The notes beneath the pieces are model-generated. The model searched no databases and was not told the DNA's origin. It saw only the letters and a program-made list of their open reading frames with translations. A DNA stretch of 31,872 bases from IMG/VR virus record IMGVR_UViG_3300024985_000005, positions 1 to 31,872 of that record, one strand, 5' to 3'. Of the stretch, positions 1 to 7,391 are shown in pieces (position 1 is the stretch's first letter; every line of letters begins with the position of its first letter). A program made the position numbers and the translations under genes. The DNA comes from a virus.

Positions 1-53
1 GTGTTATCTATCGCATTAAAAACGATTTCAACGACGCGGGTTGCATCAACCAT
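1..53 (-). CDS. Tape measure protein, N-terminal fragment (runs off left edge)
   Basis: An ATG on the minus strand at 53 opens a frame that runs off the left edge. The 17 visible residues begin MVDATRVVEIVFNAID, a pattern I recognise from the N-termini of lambda-type tape measure proteins. The gene starts 6 bp after the stop of the tail chaperone frameshift extension, which is where lambda gpH follows gpG/gpGT. Tape measure proteins set tail length and are found in the tail lumen. The call rests on the short N-terminus plus gene order. Confidence 0.7.
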   Translation of the reverse strand, partial: MVDATRVVEIVFNAIDN

Positions 54-59
54 AAAAAC

Positions 60-233
60 CTACTTTTTGCTTTTGTCTTGGTAATAGAGTACCCAGAGTT
101 CGCACTCTGTGTCAGTTAGAAAGCCTTGTGGGAAAATGTCAGGGCGGTGTTCATAAAGATAACCGCCCTTAATATCTAGCAGTGTCAGGACGGATCGGAC
201 GCTGGTATCTCGCCACAAGGCAGCGGCTTTTCC
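60..233 (-). CDS. Tail assembly chaperone -1 frameshift extension (gpT-like)
   Basis: This frame is open in the -1 register relative to the chaperone gene ending at 185 and continues past its stop to a TAG at 60-62. It has no start codon of its own. From the proposed slip site it reads about 57 codons, including KAAALWRDTSV, LDIKGGYLYEHRPDIF and CELWVLYYQDKSKK. This is protein-like sequence and fits the gpT part of lambda-type gpGT fusions, which bind the tape measure and tail tube proteins during tail assembly. The tape measure start follows 6 bp later. Homology of this segment was not tested. Confidence 0.7.
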   Translation of the reverse strand, partial: GKAAALWRDTSVRSVLTLLDIKGGYLYEHRPDIFPQGFLTDTECELWVLYYQDKSKK

Positions 234-646
234 ACTGCTTTGCCCTGCCCTGTCAGTTCAAATATTTTGTTGGATAGGTTAAAAAAGGTAATCGGGTAAA
301 CGTCACAGACTTTGACCCATACTGGTAAGCTGATTTCAGGAAAAACAATCACCAACGCTTCCAGCCGCCGAATAATATCGGCGGGTTTGTCTTTGGTATC
401 ACCCAATAATTGCCTAAGTTCTTCGATGTGATCTTTAGTCAACACCCCGCTATCAATCAGCAGTTCGATGTTTTGCCGCTTTTTGGCGGCATCGCTGCAC
501 CGTGAAAATTCAGCACCATCCAGCCCGCGTACTTCAAATTCTGGCGTTTCGTCTTCTTTGAAAAAGCTGGCTAATTCAGGCACGGGAACAAGCGCGGTTC
601 GTTGTTCAAACCGCGCTTTGGTAAAGGCTTTAGCGTCGAAGCTCAT
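185..646 (-). CDS. Tail assembly chaperone (lambda gpG-like)
   Basis: This 153-residue, mostly helical, charged protein sits between the tail tube gene (2 bp upstream) and the tape measure gene. The position, the size (lambda gpG is about 140 residues) and the overlapping -1 open frame together identify it as the G-type tail chaperone. Visible segments include RRLEALVIVFPEISLPVW and a Gly/Pro-rich end. Zero-frame termination is at 185-187 and a minority of ribosomes probably shift at 227-233 to make a longer gpGT-like protein. No clear Shine-Dalgarno precedes the ATG, so translation is probably coupled to the tube gene. Confidence 0.75.
   Translation of the reverse strand: MSFDAKAFTKARFEQRTALVPVPELASFFKEDETPEFEVRGLDGAEFSRCSDAAKKRQNIELLIDSGVLTKDHIEELRQLLGDTKDKPADIIRRLEALVIVFPEISLPVWVKVCDVYPITFFNLSNKIFELTGQGKAVEKPLPCGEIPASDPS
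227..233 (-). promoter_or_regulatory. Candidate -1 ribosomal slippery heptamer
   Basis: On the minus strand the chaperone gene reads GTG GAA AAG CCG here, giving the heptamer GGAAAAG. It resembles the lambda G/T slippery heptamer GGGAAAG but has an imperfect first half: the Lys codon re-pairs on AAA, while the Glu codon would have a mismatch. It lies 13 codons before the zero-frame stop, inside the overlap with the -1 frame. The exact slip point is inferred. Confidence 0.5.
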
Positions 647-648
647 GA

Positions 649-1632
649 CTAGGCGATCACGTTAACAGCAGGCTTAAACGGGCTGATTGTACAACTGGCT
701 GTGATGTTATCGGCTGCTGGCAAGGTCCGTGTTAGCCCTAAAATGCCTTGGCAGATAATGTAATCTGACTGGTATTTATCTGGATAAAAGCGAAAGAACA
801 AGTTTTTACCTGCCAGTCCAACAATAGAATCAGACACCGCACTTTTTAAATACGCTGTAAAACTACCCTGTGTCAGTGATTTGGAGCTATTACCGACAAT
901 GCCGCCATAAATAGCAGTTGATGACGATGAGTAACTTTGTTCAGGTGGCACAAAATCAGTCACGTTAGATAATTCGGCAAAAATAGGCTCTGCATAGCTT
1001 GCAAATACTTTTTTAGGCAATGAACCTGTGTGAATCAATGGTAATGCAGCAATAAAATTGACTGTACCGTTAAAGTTATCCTCTTCAAAAATTGGATAAT
1101 CCCAGCGTTCTTGACTGTAACCCACTACCTGTGTGATTTGACTGGCAGTAATTACGCCTGCAGTGATTGATGTTAATCTAACCTGCGCTATCTCAATGCT
1201 ACCCACTGGAATAAATGGGGGACCACCGGCCGCGCCGCGTGTTTCTGAAAATGCAGTGGTAGCAGTGCCTGCCACTACCGCAATCGCACCTGCACTGGTT
1301 ACAGTGATTGAATTGATAATATGCGTATTGGATGTTGCACCGCGCGTAATAACTTTATCGGTTGTTGCATTGACTGTGGTTTTTACGCCAGATAAATAAC
1401 AGGTCAAAGCGGCGGTATCAACCATATCATTGGTTGCGCTAACCGCAGGAGTAACAGCACCGCCGGTGATTAAGCCATTGGGCTTAATGACAGCTGTATA
1501 ACCTGCCGATCCGCTGAATTGATCGGCAAGAGTGGTGTATTTTTTATGATCGCCACTGTCGGTAATTTCCGACATCGCAGTAACCGTTTGGCCTGCTTCA
1601 TATTCTAGTTTTGCGTCTTGAGCTGAAGGCAT
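649..1632 (-). CDS. Major tail (tube) protein
   Basis: This 327-residue protein is rich in Ala, Thr, Ser and Val, as expected for a beta-structured tail tube subunit. The N-terminus MPSAQDAKLEYEAGQ is typical of lambda gpV-type tube proteins, and a second region (about residues 175-327, from SQERWDYPIF) continues the fold. It sits between the gpU-like tail terminator and the tail chaperone, as gpV does. An AAGGA Shine-Dalgarno lies 7-8 nt before the ATG, and a hairpin with a T-run (1656-1678) lies just upstream. It is longer than lambda gpV (246 residues), perhaps because of a middle insertion. The family call rests on gene order and character. Confidence 0.8.
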   Translation of the reverse strand: MPSAQDAKLEYEAGQTVTAMSEITDSGDHKKYTTLADQFSGSAGYTAVIKPNGLITGGAVTPAVSATNDMVDTAALTCYLSGVKTTVNATTDKVITRGATSNTHIINSITVTSAGAIAVVAGTATTAFSETRGAAGGPPFIPVGSIEIAQVRLTSITAGVITASQITQVVGYSQERWDYPIFEEDNFNGTVNFIAALPLIHTGSLPKKVFASYAEPIFAELSNVTDFVPPEQSYSSSSTAIYGGIVGNSSKSLTQGSFTAYLKSAVSDSIVGLAGKNLFFRFYPDKYQSDYIICQGILGLTRTLPAADNITASCTISPFKPAVNVIA

Positions 1633-1655
1633 GATTTGTTTCCTTTTTAGTAAGC

Positions 1656-1678
1656 AAAAAAAACCGCTTTTCAGCGGC
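1656..1678 (-). terminator. Intrinsic terminator-like hairpin inside the late operon
   Basis: Read on the minus strand, GCCGC-TGAAAA-GCGGT is followed by a run of eight T. It lies between the gpU-like gene and the tail tube gene, where transcription must continue. It may therefore be a partial terminator passed by Q-modified polymerase, or a processing or stability hairpin. Confidence 0.55.
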
Positions 1679-1699
1679 GGGTGTTTGGTTTTAGGTGTA

Positions 1700-2134
1700 T
1701 TACGGCGCGAGTGTAAATGGATCGCCTTTTTTCGTGGTGTAAATGATGTTAAATGTCACAAATACCGTGCTGTAATCGCTGCCATCCATCGGATAGGATG
1801 GTGCGGCACTGGCTAAATTCATCGCGCTGGCTAAATTGCTGAATGTATGGCTACCGGTAAAAATGGTTTTGATAACATTACCCATCAGCGCATTGGCTGC
1901 AACACTGGGATTTAATGGGCCAGCTTTATAAACACATTCAAGCACAATGGGAAACTGCATTTTCTGTATGCCATAACCCGCTTCAAGTGCCTGATCTTCC
2001 CCGTCCCAAATGCTAATAAACTTTTCATTGGTTTCGCCGATTGACCGCAATGCGCGTTCAACGGGTAAATCGCTTAGACTTTGAGCGCGGGCTGCGAAAG
2101 CCTGAATGATTTGTTCTCTAATCGTATTGGTCAT
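1700..2134 (-). CDS. Tail terminator protein (lambda gpU-like)
   Basis: This 144-residue protein begins MTNTIREQIIQAFAAR and contains a WDGEDQALEAGYGIQKMQFPI stretch and a C-terminal FVTFNIIYTTKKGDPF strand. These are typical of the gpU-like minor tail proteins, which form a hexamer that caps the growing tail and joins it to the head. It lies between the gpZ-like gene (4-bp ATGA overlap at 2131-2134) and the tail tube gene, as in lambda. Length is close to lambda gpU (131 residues). Confidence 0.75.
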   Translation of the reverse strand: MTNTIREQIIQAFAARAQSLSDLPVERALRSIGETNEKFISIWDGEDQALEAGYGIQKMQFPIVLECVYKAGPLNPSVAANALMGNVIKTIFTGSHTFSNLASAMNLASAAPSYPMDGSDYSTVFVTFNIIYTTKKGDPFTLAP

Positions 2135-2748
2135 GGGAGTGCTTGCTGTGATAGTAAATAAGTGATTTGGCGGTTTAGTTCAGTCATCAACCGATTTGCA
2201 GCATCAGTTTCAACACGCTGTGCTAACGTTGGTGTATTCAAATACGTTTCAGTGACTGCTGTCCCCACCAATTCAATGATTTTGTTTTTCCCTGTCCTAG
2301 TTTTTATATAGTTTCCACTGGCATCACGGTCATGTTTATAAATGCCTTTGTGCCCACTACCTAAATTTAGAATAAAAAAGTGCCTGAATTTTGTAACGCC
2401 ACCGCTTTTATAAATCTTGACGCTAACACCTTTTTTAAGTTTGTTGGTTTGATACTGACTTAAAGCTGTCCAGTAATTTGCACGCCCGCGATTAAATCCC
2501 GCGTTAATGGTAATCTTGCCAGAAACACCAAATGAAGTATCGACTTCTAAATTAGAAGTGATACAGCTTTTGATATAGGCTGATTTCAACGTTACTACGC
2601 CACTTATTTCTTTGGCAACCTGCGTTTTTACCCCTGTGACCGTGCGACTCACTGACCGTTTTAGTGCTGTTTTTGATTGTGTGCCGATAGAAGCCAATAG
2701 CCGCTTAATCTCATCAAGCTGTGCTTGATTGATGTTAACCGTTGCCAT
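2131..2748 (-). CDS. Minor tail protein Z-like
   Basis: This 205-residue basic protein has an N-terminal helical part (KRLLASIGTQSKTALKRSVSRT) followed by a beta-rich part. It matches the prophage minor tail protein Z pattern (Pfam family Phage_tail_Z), and lambda gpZ is about 190 residues. gpZ acts late in tail completion and connects tail to head. Its start overlaps the upstream head-tail joining stop by one base (TAATG), and its end overlaps the gpU-like start by four bases, so the set is translationally coupled. Confidence 0.75.
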   Translation of the reverse strand: MATVNINQAQLDEIKRLLASIGTQSKTALKRSVSRTVTGVKTQVAKEISGVVTLKSAYIKSCITSNLEVDTSFGVSGKITINAGFNRGRANYWTALSQYQTNKLKKGVSVKIYKSGGVTKFRHFFILNLGSGHKGIYKHDRDASGNYIKTRTGKNKIIELVGTAVTETYLNTPTLAQRVETDAANRLMTELNRQITYLLSQQALP

Positions 2749-3044
2749 TATCTGACTGCCAGGCGGATATAAACACCATCGTTAGCGATAACAGAATCTA
2801 CGGTAAAAGTGGTATCTTTCTCTTTGATGGTATCACCGCGCAACGGATAAAAAGGAATATCGGCTTTTATGAACTCGATTTCTGTGCGAAGTTCAGGAAT
2901 ATAGCCATCATTACCCACCCGTTCAACATTGCGATCAACAATGGCTTTTATGGCGTAGGCTTGCTGACGGTGCGTATAAATAATATCATCGCCTAGTGCT
3001 TCGATTAAATCAGCATCGGGAAAGTTATCTGAAAAACTTGCCAT
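2748..3044 (-). CDS. Head-tail joining protein (gpFII-like)
   Basis: This 98-residue protein contains AIVDRNVERVGNDGYIPEL, then EIEFIKADIPFYPLRGDTI and an ending GVYIRLAVR. This pattern is shared by phage head-tail joining or attachment proteins (lambda gpFII type), which form the interface between the portal ring and the tail. It lies just upstream of gpZ- and gpU-like genes, the usual place. Lambda gpFII is 117 residues. Confidence 0.75.
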   Translation of the reverse strand: MASFSDNFPDADLIEALGDDIIYTHRQQAYAIKAIVDRNVERVGNDGYIPELRTEIEFIKADIPFYPLRGDTIKEKDTTFTVDSVIANDGVYIRLAVR

Positions 3045-3046
3045 AA

Positions 3047-3364
3047 TTACCGCTCAACTATTTCTAAATAAAATGTCCTATCATCAACACGGATACCACC
3101 GCCGGCGACTGTTGCTGTCATACGAATAGTAAATGAGGCTGTTTCCCCCACGGTACCCCCGCTGATTATCACAGTCACTACACCATTTAAATGTGAGTCA
3201 GAATCTATGATGATGCTGCCTGTTTTTGAAACGGCGTGGATTGAATAAGTTGCGCTGATCCCAGCAAGCCAGGAATTCCAGTCTATCGGGTAATCAAGTA
3301 TCGCATTAGGGTCTTTTAGACCAATGGGTTTTATTACATCAAATTCATTCCAAAAATCACTCAT
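3047..3364 (-). CDS. Small structural protein, fibre-tail adaptor type
   Basis: This 105-residue protein has the pattern KDPNAILDYPIDWNSWL, a middle beta-rich part with ISGGTVGETASFTIR, and an ending RTFYLEIVER. I recognise this as a small Ig-like protein common in lambda-like prophages, usually placed between a fibre gene and the head-tail joining gene and often labelled fibre-tail adaptor. The gene overlaps the repeat-fibre C-terminal frame by four bases (ATGA, 3361-3364). Function is by family label and position only. Confidence 0.6.
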   Translation of the reverse strand: MSDFWNEFDVIKPIGLKDPNAILDYPIDWNSWLAGISATYSIHAVSKTGSIIIDSDSHLNGVVTVIISGGTVGETASFTIRMTATVAGGGIRVDDRTFYLEIVER

Positions 3365-3564
3365 ATAACATAGCCTCTGTTTTCTGCTTTCACAATGTAT
3401 CCCCTTTGCTCTGCTTGAATGGCGTAATATCTTGGGTGTGTTGCATCTTGTATCTGTGAACCGATAACAATTTTTGTGCTTTGTTGCTGTAAGCTGCCAC
3501 CGATAGCATTGATATTAACCAAGGCAGCGGCATAAACATTTTGTGCTTGTGAACTGCCACCCAT
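3361..3564 (-). pseudogene. Detached C-terminus of the repeat fibre gene
   Basis: This 67-codon frame continues the fibre repeats (GGSSQAQNVYAAALVNI, then NAIGGSLQQQSTKIV) and ends in a distinct tail, RYYAIQAEQRGYIV plus KAENRGYVI. Upstream of its ATG, the same frame reads YAVGTVTTEQTPVM through the second copy of a 38-bp tandem duplication, so it was evidently joined to the large gene at 3585-5351. No Shine-Dalgarno precedes the ATG at 3564. Separate translation is unlikely unless coupled, although a -1 frameshift could rejoin the two parts. Confidence 0.75.
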
Positions 3565-3565
3565 T

Positions 3566-3641
3566 ACAGGGGTTTGTTCGGTTGTTACAGTACCGACTGC
3601 ATAGCAGGGGTTTGTTCGGTTATTACCGTACCGACTGCATA
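3566..3641. repeat. 38-bp tandem duplication causing a frameshift
   Basis: Two adjacent 38-bp copies, 3566-3603 and 3604-3641, differ at only three positions (copy positions 15, 20 and 38 on the minus strand). Because 38 is not a multiple of three, the second copy is read in another frame and reaches a TAA at 3585-3587. With one copy, the frames at 3585-5351 and 3361-3564 would form one gene. The differences argue against a simple assembly duplication. Confidence 0.9.
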
Positions 3642-5351
3642 GGCATTTTGGAATTGATCCGTAATGCCGAGGGCATTGATAATAATTCCCGATGATAACC
3701 CTATTGCTGTACTGTTTTGTGACTGTTCAGATTTTCCTATCGCATTAACAGTAATGGATGAAACAGAACCGACTGCGCCTGCACTCTGTGTCTGGCATGA
3801 ATCACCGACAACACCTGATAATGCTATTGACCCTGCTGCATAAGCTGATTGTGCCTGTGTCGAATGAGCTATGCCATTAACAGCGGCAAAACTATTTGAT
3901 GCTACTGCATAGGCTAATTGATTTTGTTTAGCCTCACCAACGCCGTTTACATTTGCAAAGATAATAGAGACTATCGCGCTTAAGCCTTGTGTTTGCTCTG
4001 ATTTCCCAATACCATTGATGGTTAATGAGGCAACGCTAGGAACGGCTTGTGTGCTTTGTTGCTGTAAGCTGCTACCAACGCCATTAACATTAACCAAGCC
4101 TGTAGCATAAGCACTTTGGGCTTGTAAACTACCACCAATGCCGTTGCTCCCTACAGCAGTTGTCGAACCGATGGCACTGGCATTTTGTGTCTGTTCAGAT
4201 TTTGCTGTGCCATTAACTGCAATAGAGTCAATATTTCCGATTGCGCTGGTGCTTTGCGCCTGTTGGCTTTGTCCTATGCCATTGACTGACGCGAATGCGA
4301 CTGAACTCGGTGCGCCTACTATTTGTTGCTGATAACTTTTGCCTACACCAAAAACCTGTATAGAGTAGACCGTGCTAATTGCTTTGGCGTTTTGATACTG
4401 ACTGCTTTCGGCAATGCCATTTACCGTTAAATTACTTATGGTGGCTGTTGCGCTGGCATTTTGTAACTGTGCAGAATAACCGACACTATTAACAGTTAAT
4501 GCGGAAACTATACTAACGGCTTTTGCTAATTGACTTTGCTCTGACTTCGCTACACCATTAACGGTAATAGATGAAACGGTGGCTTCAGCACTAGATAATT
4601 GACTTTGAACGCTTAATACTGAACCATTAACACTAATAGGACCGCTGGCAGGCAGCGAAGGAATAAAAGCACGATAGGATTTAAAAATCTGCCATGGATT
4701 GTCTGAGATAGACTTTATTTCTAAAACAGTTAATGCTCGTTTCCAGATTAAGACTAAATCTAATTCATTCTTACAATATTCAGTTGTGTCATAACCAATA
4801 CCGAGACGCGTTGTTCCGGCACTGAATATACCGCCAAATGTGCCTGTCGGTGCTTGTGCTACGCCATTTACATATGATGCAAGTGTCGATACTTCCTTTT
4901 TGATTACTAATGTCTGGCTTTTACCTGCCGTTATTGCTCCATTTCCAGATAATGAACCCTCTGTGCCAGCACTATAAAAATATATTTTCCCAGCGGTTGA
5001 TAGTGGTGCATAAAGAAAGAATTTATTATTAAACGATACTGGTGACTGGTTATTGGCTGCATTACTTTTATAATTCTGGATAACCAGAATAGTGAAGTCA
5101 TCAGTAGACGCTGGACACTTTGTTCTAACAAAATTATAACTGGCAGTATCAAATAACTTACCTTCTAAACCGCATGAAGATGAAGGTGTTGCCGCTATAC
5201 CTGTTAATGTTGGGACCTCACCATTTACCGCATTACGAACAATACCATTTTGCAGGTTGACTGCTAAAATTAGGTCTTTTCCAAGGCCTTGTCTTATAGT
5301 CTCTACATAAGCTTTAGGTTGAAATCGCCGCTTGTTATCAACGGGAAACAT
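3585..5351 (-). CDS. Repeat-containing fibre/appendage protein with N-terminal LamG-like domain
   Basis: This is a 588-residue protein. Residues about 25-235 look like a concanavalin/LamG-type jelly roll (FDTASYNFVR, DDFTILVIQ, ASYVNGV, DLVLIWKRAL, ending in NPWQIFKSYR). Residues about 240-588 are some 15 degenerate repeats of about 23 residues with consensus NGxGxSxQxQxAxAxxSxxxxxV, suited to a long beta-helical or fibrous stalk. The gene belongs to a fibre block between the capsid cement and head-tail connector genes, so it may decorate the head or neck and bind a surface glycan. A 38-bp duplication truncates it. The start overlaps no gene but lies 2 bp after the upstream stop, consistent with coupling. 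Confidence 0.75.
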   Translation of the reverse strand: MFPVDNKRRFQPKAYVETIRQGLGKDLILAVNLQNGIVRNAVNGEVPTLTGIAATPSSSCGLEGKLFDTASYNFVRTKCPASTDDFTILVIQNYKSNAANNQSPVSFNNKFFLYAPLSTAGKIYFYSAGTEGSLSGNGAITAGKSQTLVIKKEVSTLASYVNGVAQAPTGTFGGIFSAGTTRLGIGYDTTEYCKNELDLVLIWKRALTVLEIKSISDNPWQIFKSYRAFIPSLPASGPISVNGSVLSVQSQLSSAEATVSSITVNGVAKSEQSQLAKAVSIVSALTVNSVGYSAQLQNASATATISNLTVNGIAESSQYQNAKAISTVYSIQVFGVGKSYQQQIVGAPSSVAFASVNGIGQSQQAQSTSAIGNIDSIAVNGTAKSEQTQNASAIGSTTAVGSNGIGGSLQAQSAYATGLVNVNGVGSSLQQQSTQAVPSVASLTINGIGKSEQTQGLSAIVSIIFANVNGVGEAKQNQLAYAVASNSFAAVNGIAHSTQAQSAYAAGSIALSGVVGDSCQTQSAGAVGSVSSITVNAIGKSEQSQNSTAIGLSSGIIINALGITDQFQNAYAVGTVITEQTPAMQSVL

Positions 5352-5353
5352 AG

Positions 5354-5869
5354 TTATGCGTTAGTAAAAGTGATTGCTCTATAAGCTACTACGCAACCTG
5401 TGCTAAGTGCCGCCCCACAATTGTTTCTAATGACTACACTAAATGCGTCCGGTAATGCACCTTCGCACAATTGACTCAATTTAAACCACTTCTGAATGCG
5501 TTGTGAAGTAATGGCATAAGGAATAACAACTGGCCCTAACATACTGTTAGGGTCTGTTATTGAAGCGGTCCCCTCTGTACCTGTTGGTAATGTTGTGGTG
5601 CTAAAGTTGCCTCCACATATCCAAGTTGTACCGCCATCGGTGGAAACCCAAGGTACAATGTACACATAAACCGCTTTATCATTAGCGGGTGCAGTTGCGG
5701 CTGTTGATAAGTCAACAATAATCTCATAATCAATTGCCAGTGTTGACAGATTACTTACCCTAGCCGATTGCCAACCAGCGTAAGGGTCTGCCGTATCAAT
5801 AGCCAAAGACTGTAAATTAGTGACTGTTAAAGCTGTATAAGTCCCATACGCTTGGTTGACAGTAGTCAT
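5354..5869 (-). CDS. Putative phage appendage protein
   Basis: This 171-residue protein is rich in Thr, Ala and Val and looks beta-structured (LAIDYEIIVDL, VYVYIVPWVSTDGGTTW, FSVVIRNNCGAAL). I do not recognise a named family. I chose the ATG at 5869 because it overlaps the upstream stop (ATGA) and has a GGAGG Shine-Dalgarno 8 nt upstream. A longer in-frame start at 5887 lacks these features. It lies between an unknown structural gene and the repeat fibre, so it is probably part of the same appendage or a baseplate for it. Confidence 0.6.
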   Translation of the reverse strand: MTTVNQAYGTYTALTVTNLQSLAIDTADPYAGWQSARVSNLSTLAIDYEIIVDLSTAATAPANDKAVYVYIVPWVSTDGGTTWICGGNFSTTTLPTGTEGTASITDPNSMLGPVVIPYAITSQRIQKWFKLSQLCEGALPDAFSVVIRNNCGAALSTGCVVAYRAITFTNA

Positions 5870-6444
5870 GGTAATAAACCTCCCCAAACGTCTGATATTT
5901 CTTGTTGCCCGATTGCGCCTTGCACAGTGTAATTAACTGCTGACACTGGTCCTGTTGCTACAGGTGCGCTGGCGAACATAATCTCAAGCCGTGACGAAAC
6001 ACGAGTACAAGCATTCAAAACATTAACGCCGCCAGTACCACCTGCACTAAGATTAGCTCCTCCCGTGCCAGATGGTATCGCTATAACAGCATCTCTTAAG
6101 CCTGCTCTTATGCCTGCTTTTGATGCGTCAATAGTTGATCTGCCATTGATTATATTTTGCAGGTTGAACTGTTTGATACCAATAACAAGCGCACGATTAG
6201 TCTGAATTGCTGTGCCGTCGGTTGCATCCGTTGGTGTGTAAGATGTCCATGTGATAGCGTCAATAATTGCGTTGGTGTGCGTTTCTGTATTCCACCCCAT
6301 TACCTGCGCTACAGGACTTGAATTGTAATAATTAGCAATAAATTGAAAATCTTCGGTAGCAATAGCTGTCTGTAATGGCTGTCCTACTTGTGATAGTGCA
6401 ACCATATCTGCCCTGAGTGTTGCTCTTTGTGTGCTATTTAACAT
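5866..6444 (-). CDS. Putative phage structural protein in fibre block
   Basis: This 192-residue protein begins MLNSTQRATLRADMVAL and has a helical N-terminal half followed by a Gly/Ala-rich second half (IPSGTGGANLSAGGTGGVNV). The pattern recalls small proteins found next to phage tail fibre genes that begin with a Thr/Leu/Lys helix, but I cannot name a family securely. An AGGA Shine-Dalgarno lies 6 nt before the ATG. It overlaps the next gene by four bases. Structural role is inferred from position. Confidence 0.6.
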   Translation of the reverse strand: MLNSTQRATLRADMVALSQVGQPLQTAIATEDFQFIANYYNSSPVAQVMGWNTETHTNAIIDAITWTSYTPTDATDGTAIQTNRALVIGIKQFNLQNIINGRSTIDASKAGIRAGLRDAVIAIPSGTGGANLSAGGTGGVNVLNACTRVSSRLEIMFASAPVATGPVSAVNYTVQGAIGQQEISDVWGGLLP

Positions 6445-6490
6445 TATTATTCCTAAAACATATTAATAAATAACTGCCTGTAAGATTTTG

Positions 6491-7132
6491 TTACTTATCT
6501 ACTTTAACCGTCAATTGACCAGTCAAAATAGAGAATGTGTTGGTGTTTAATACGGACTGTGCAACAGTAAAGCCGCCGTATCTAACTAAATTTCCTGCCG
6601 TTGACGCATCATACAAAGCAAAACCCCAGATTTTTTCAGGATCAGTTGTCCAGTTTGCGGTTGCCTGTGTCCAGGTGATTGCCGCATTATTGGATGTGGT
6701 TGCGTTTGTTCCGCTTGATGCTGTAGTTGTACCCGCACCTTGTGTTCCTGCCCAGGCAGATAATGAACACGCTACCGTTACCCGACCATACGCACCGCCA
6801 GACACCTCATTCATAGAGGTATTAGCTTCAAGCGCAGCCGCTTGCTCGGTTAAAACTGCCGTTCCATCGGTAATCGCTTCATCAGCAACGCCTAAATAGG
6901 AGGGCGCACCTGCTGCCGTTGTGCCTGCCGTTGTTACCTTGTAAAGATGGTTAAAGCCATCGGGTGTTACAAAGCAAACCGTATCATTCAATGAATACGC
7001 TGTTGACCGCGCAACCGTGCCTTTAGTGCATTTTAATAATGCCACATAGACATTGGTTAATGCGGTATAAGTTTGCCCGCGCAAAGTGGCGTCGAGATAT
7101 TTGTTTTGTTCTGCATTTGATGTGCCGCTCAT
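6491..7132 (-). CDS. Phage tail/head fibre-like protein
   Basis: This 213-residue protein has the pattern YLDATLRGQTYTALTNVYVAL, NEVSGGAYGRV and W...DPEKIWGFALYDA, shared with small phage fibre proteins. A middle insertion (about residues 42-90: STAYSLNDTVCF, HLYKVTTAGTT, DGTAVLTE) looks like a carbohydrate-binding module of the kind inserted in fibres. A TAGGT Shine-Dalgarno precedes the start. It is the first gene of the fibre block. It probably forms or carries an appendage; whether on head or tail is not decided by sequence. Confidence 0.65.
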   Translation of the reverse strand: MSGTSNAEQNKYLDATLRGQTYTALTNVYVALLKCTKGTVARSTAYSLNDTVCFVTPDGFNHLYKVTTAGTTAAGAPSYLGVADEAITDGTAVLTEQAAALEANTSMNEVSGGAYGRVTVACSLSAWAGTQGAGTTTASSGTNATTSNNAAITWTQATANWTTDPEKIWGFALYDASTAGNLVRYGGFTVAQSVLNTNTFSILTGQLTVKVDK

Positions 7133-7145
7133 TTTTTTACCTACG

Positions 7146-7391
7146 TTAATAAATTTGGATATAGCCGTTTTTATTCAGCCAATACATAATTCCGAGTAAT
7201 GCAACGCCCATTAACTGGAGTAGTTTGGATAACAGAGTTTTACCTGCTTCCTGATAAATGCCATCCTTGATTAAATTGACGGCTTTTACCGCCGCTTTTT
7301 CGGATACTTTTTCAGCGATTTGTTCAGCCAGTAAATTAAGCTGTTCAGTGCTGATACTTAATGCTCGCCGCTCGTGTGGCTCTGGCATCAC
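7146..7391 (-). CDS. Small membrane protein with amphipathic N-terminus
   Basis: This 81-residue protein has a charged helical part (LNLLAEQIAEKVSEKAAVKAV) followed by one predicted transmembrane segment near the C-terminus (LQLMGVALLGIMYWLNKNGY). The family is unknown. It overlaps the preceding small membrane gene by four bases (7388-7391), so the two are co-translated. A pair of small membrane proteins inside a head gene cluster could be a holin/antiholin pair or serve virion entry. No endolysin gene is next to it, so lysis remains a guess. Confidence 0.5.
   Translation of the reverse strand: MMPEPHERRALSISTEQLNLLAEQIAEKVSEKAAVKAVNLIKDGIYQEAGKTLLSKLLQLMGVALLGIMYWLNKNGYIQIY

Noticed and set aside
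4138-4332. Plus-strand open frame opposite the fibre repeats
   Set aside because: It is a by-product of the repeated codons on the minus strand, with no Shine-Dalgarno and no protein-like pattern.
3600-4640. Regularly spaced repeats resembling a CRISPR-like array
   Set aside because: The repeats are degenerate, about 69 bp, continuous in one reading frame and encode a fibre stalk; no constant repeat with unique spacers.
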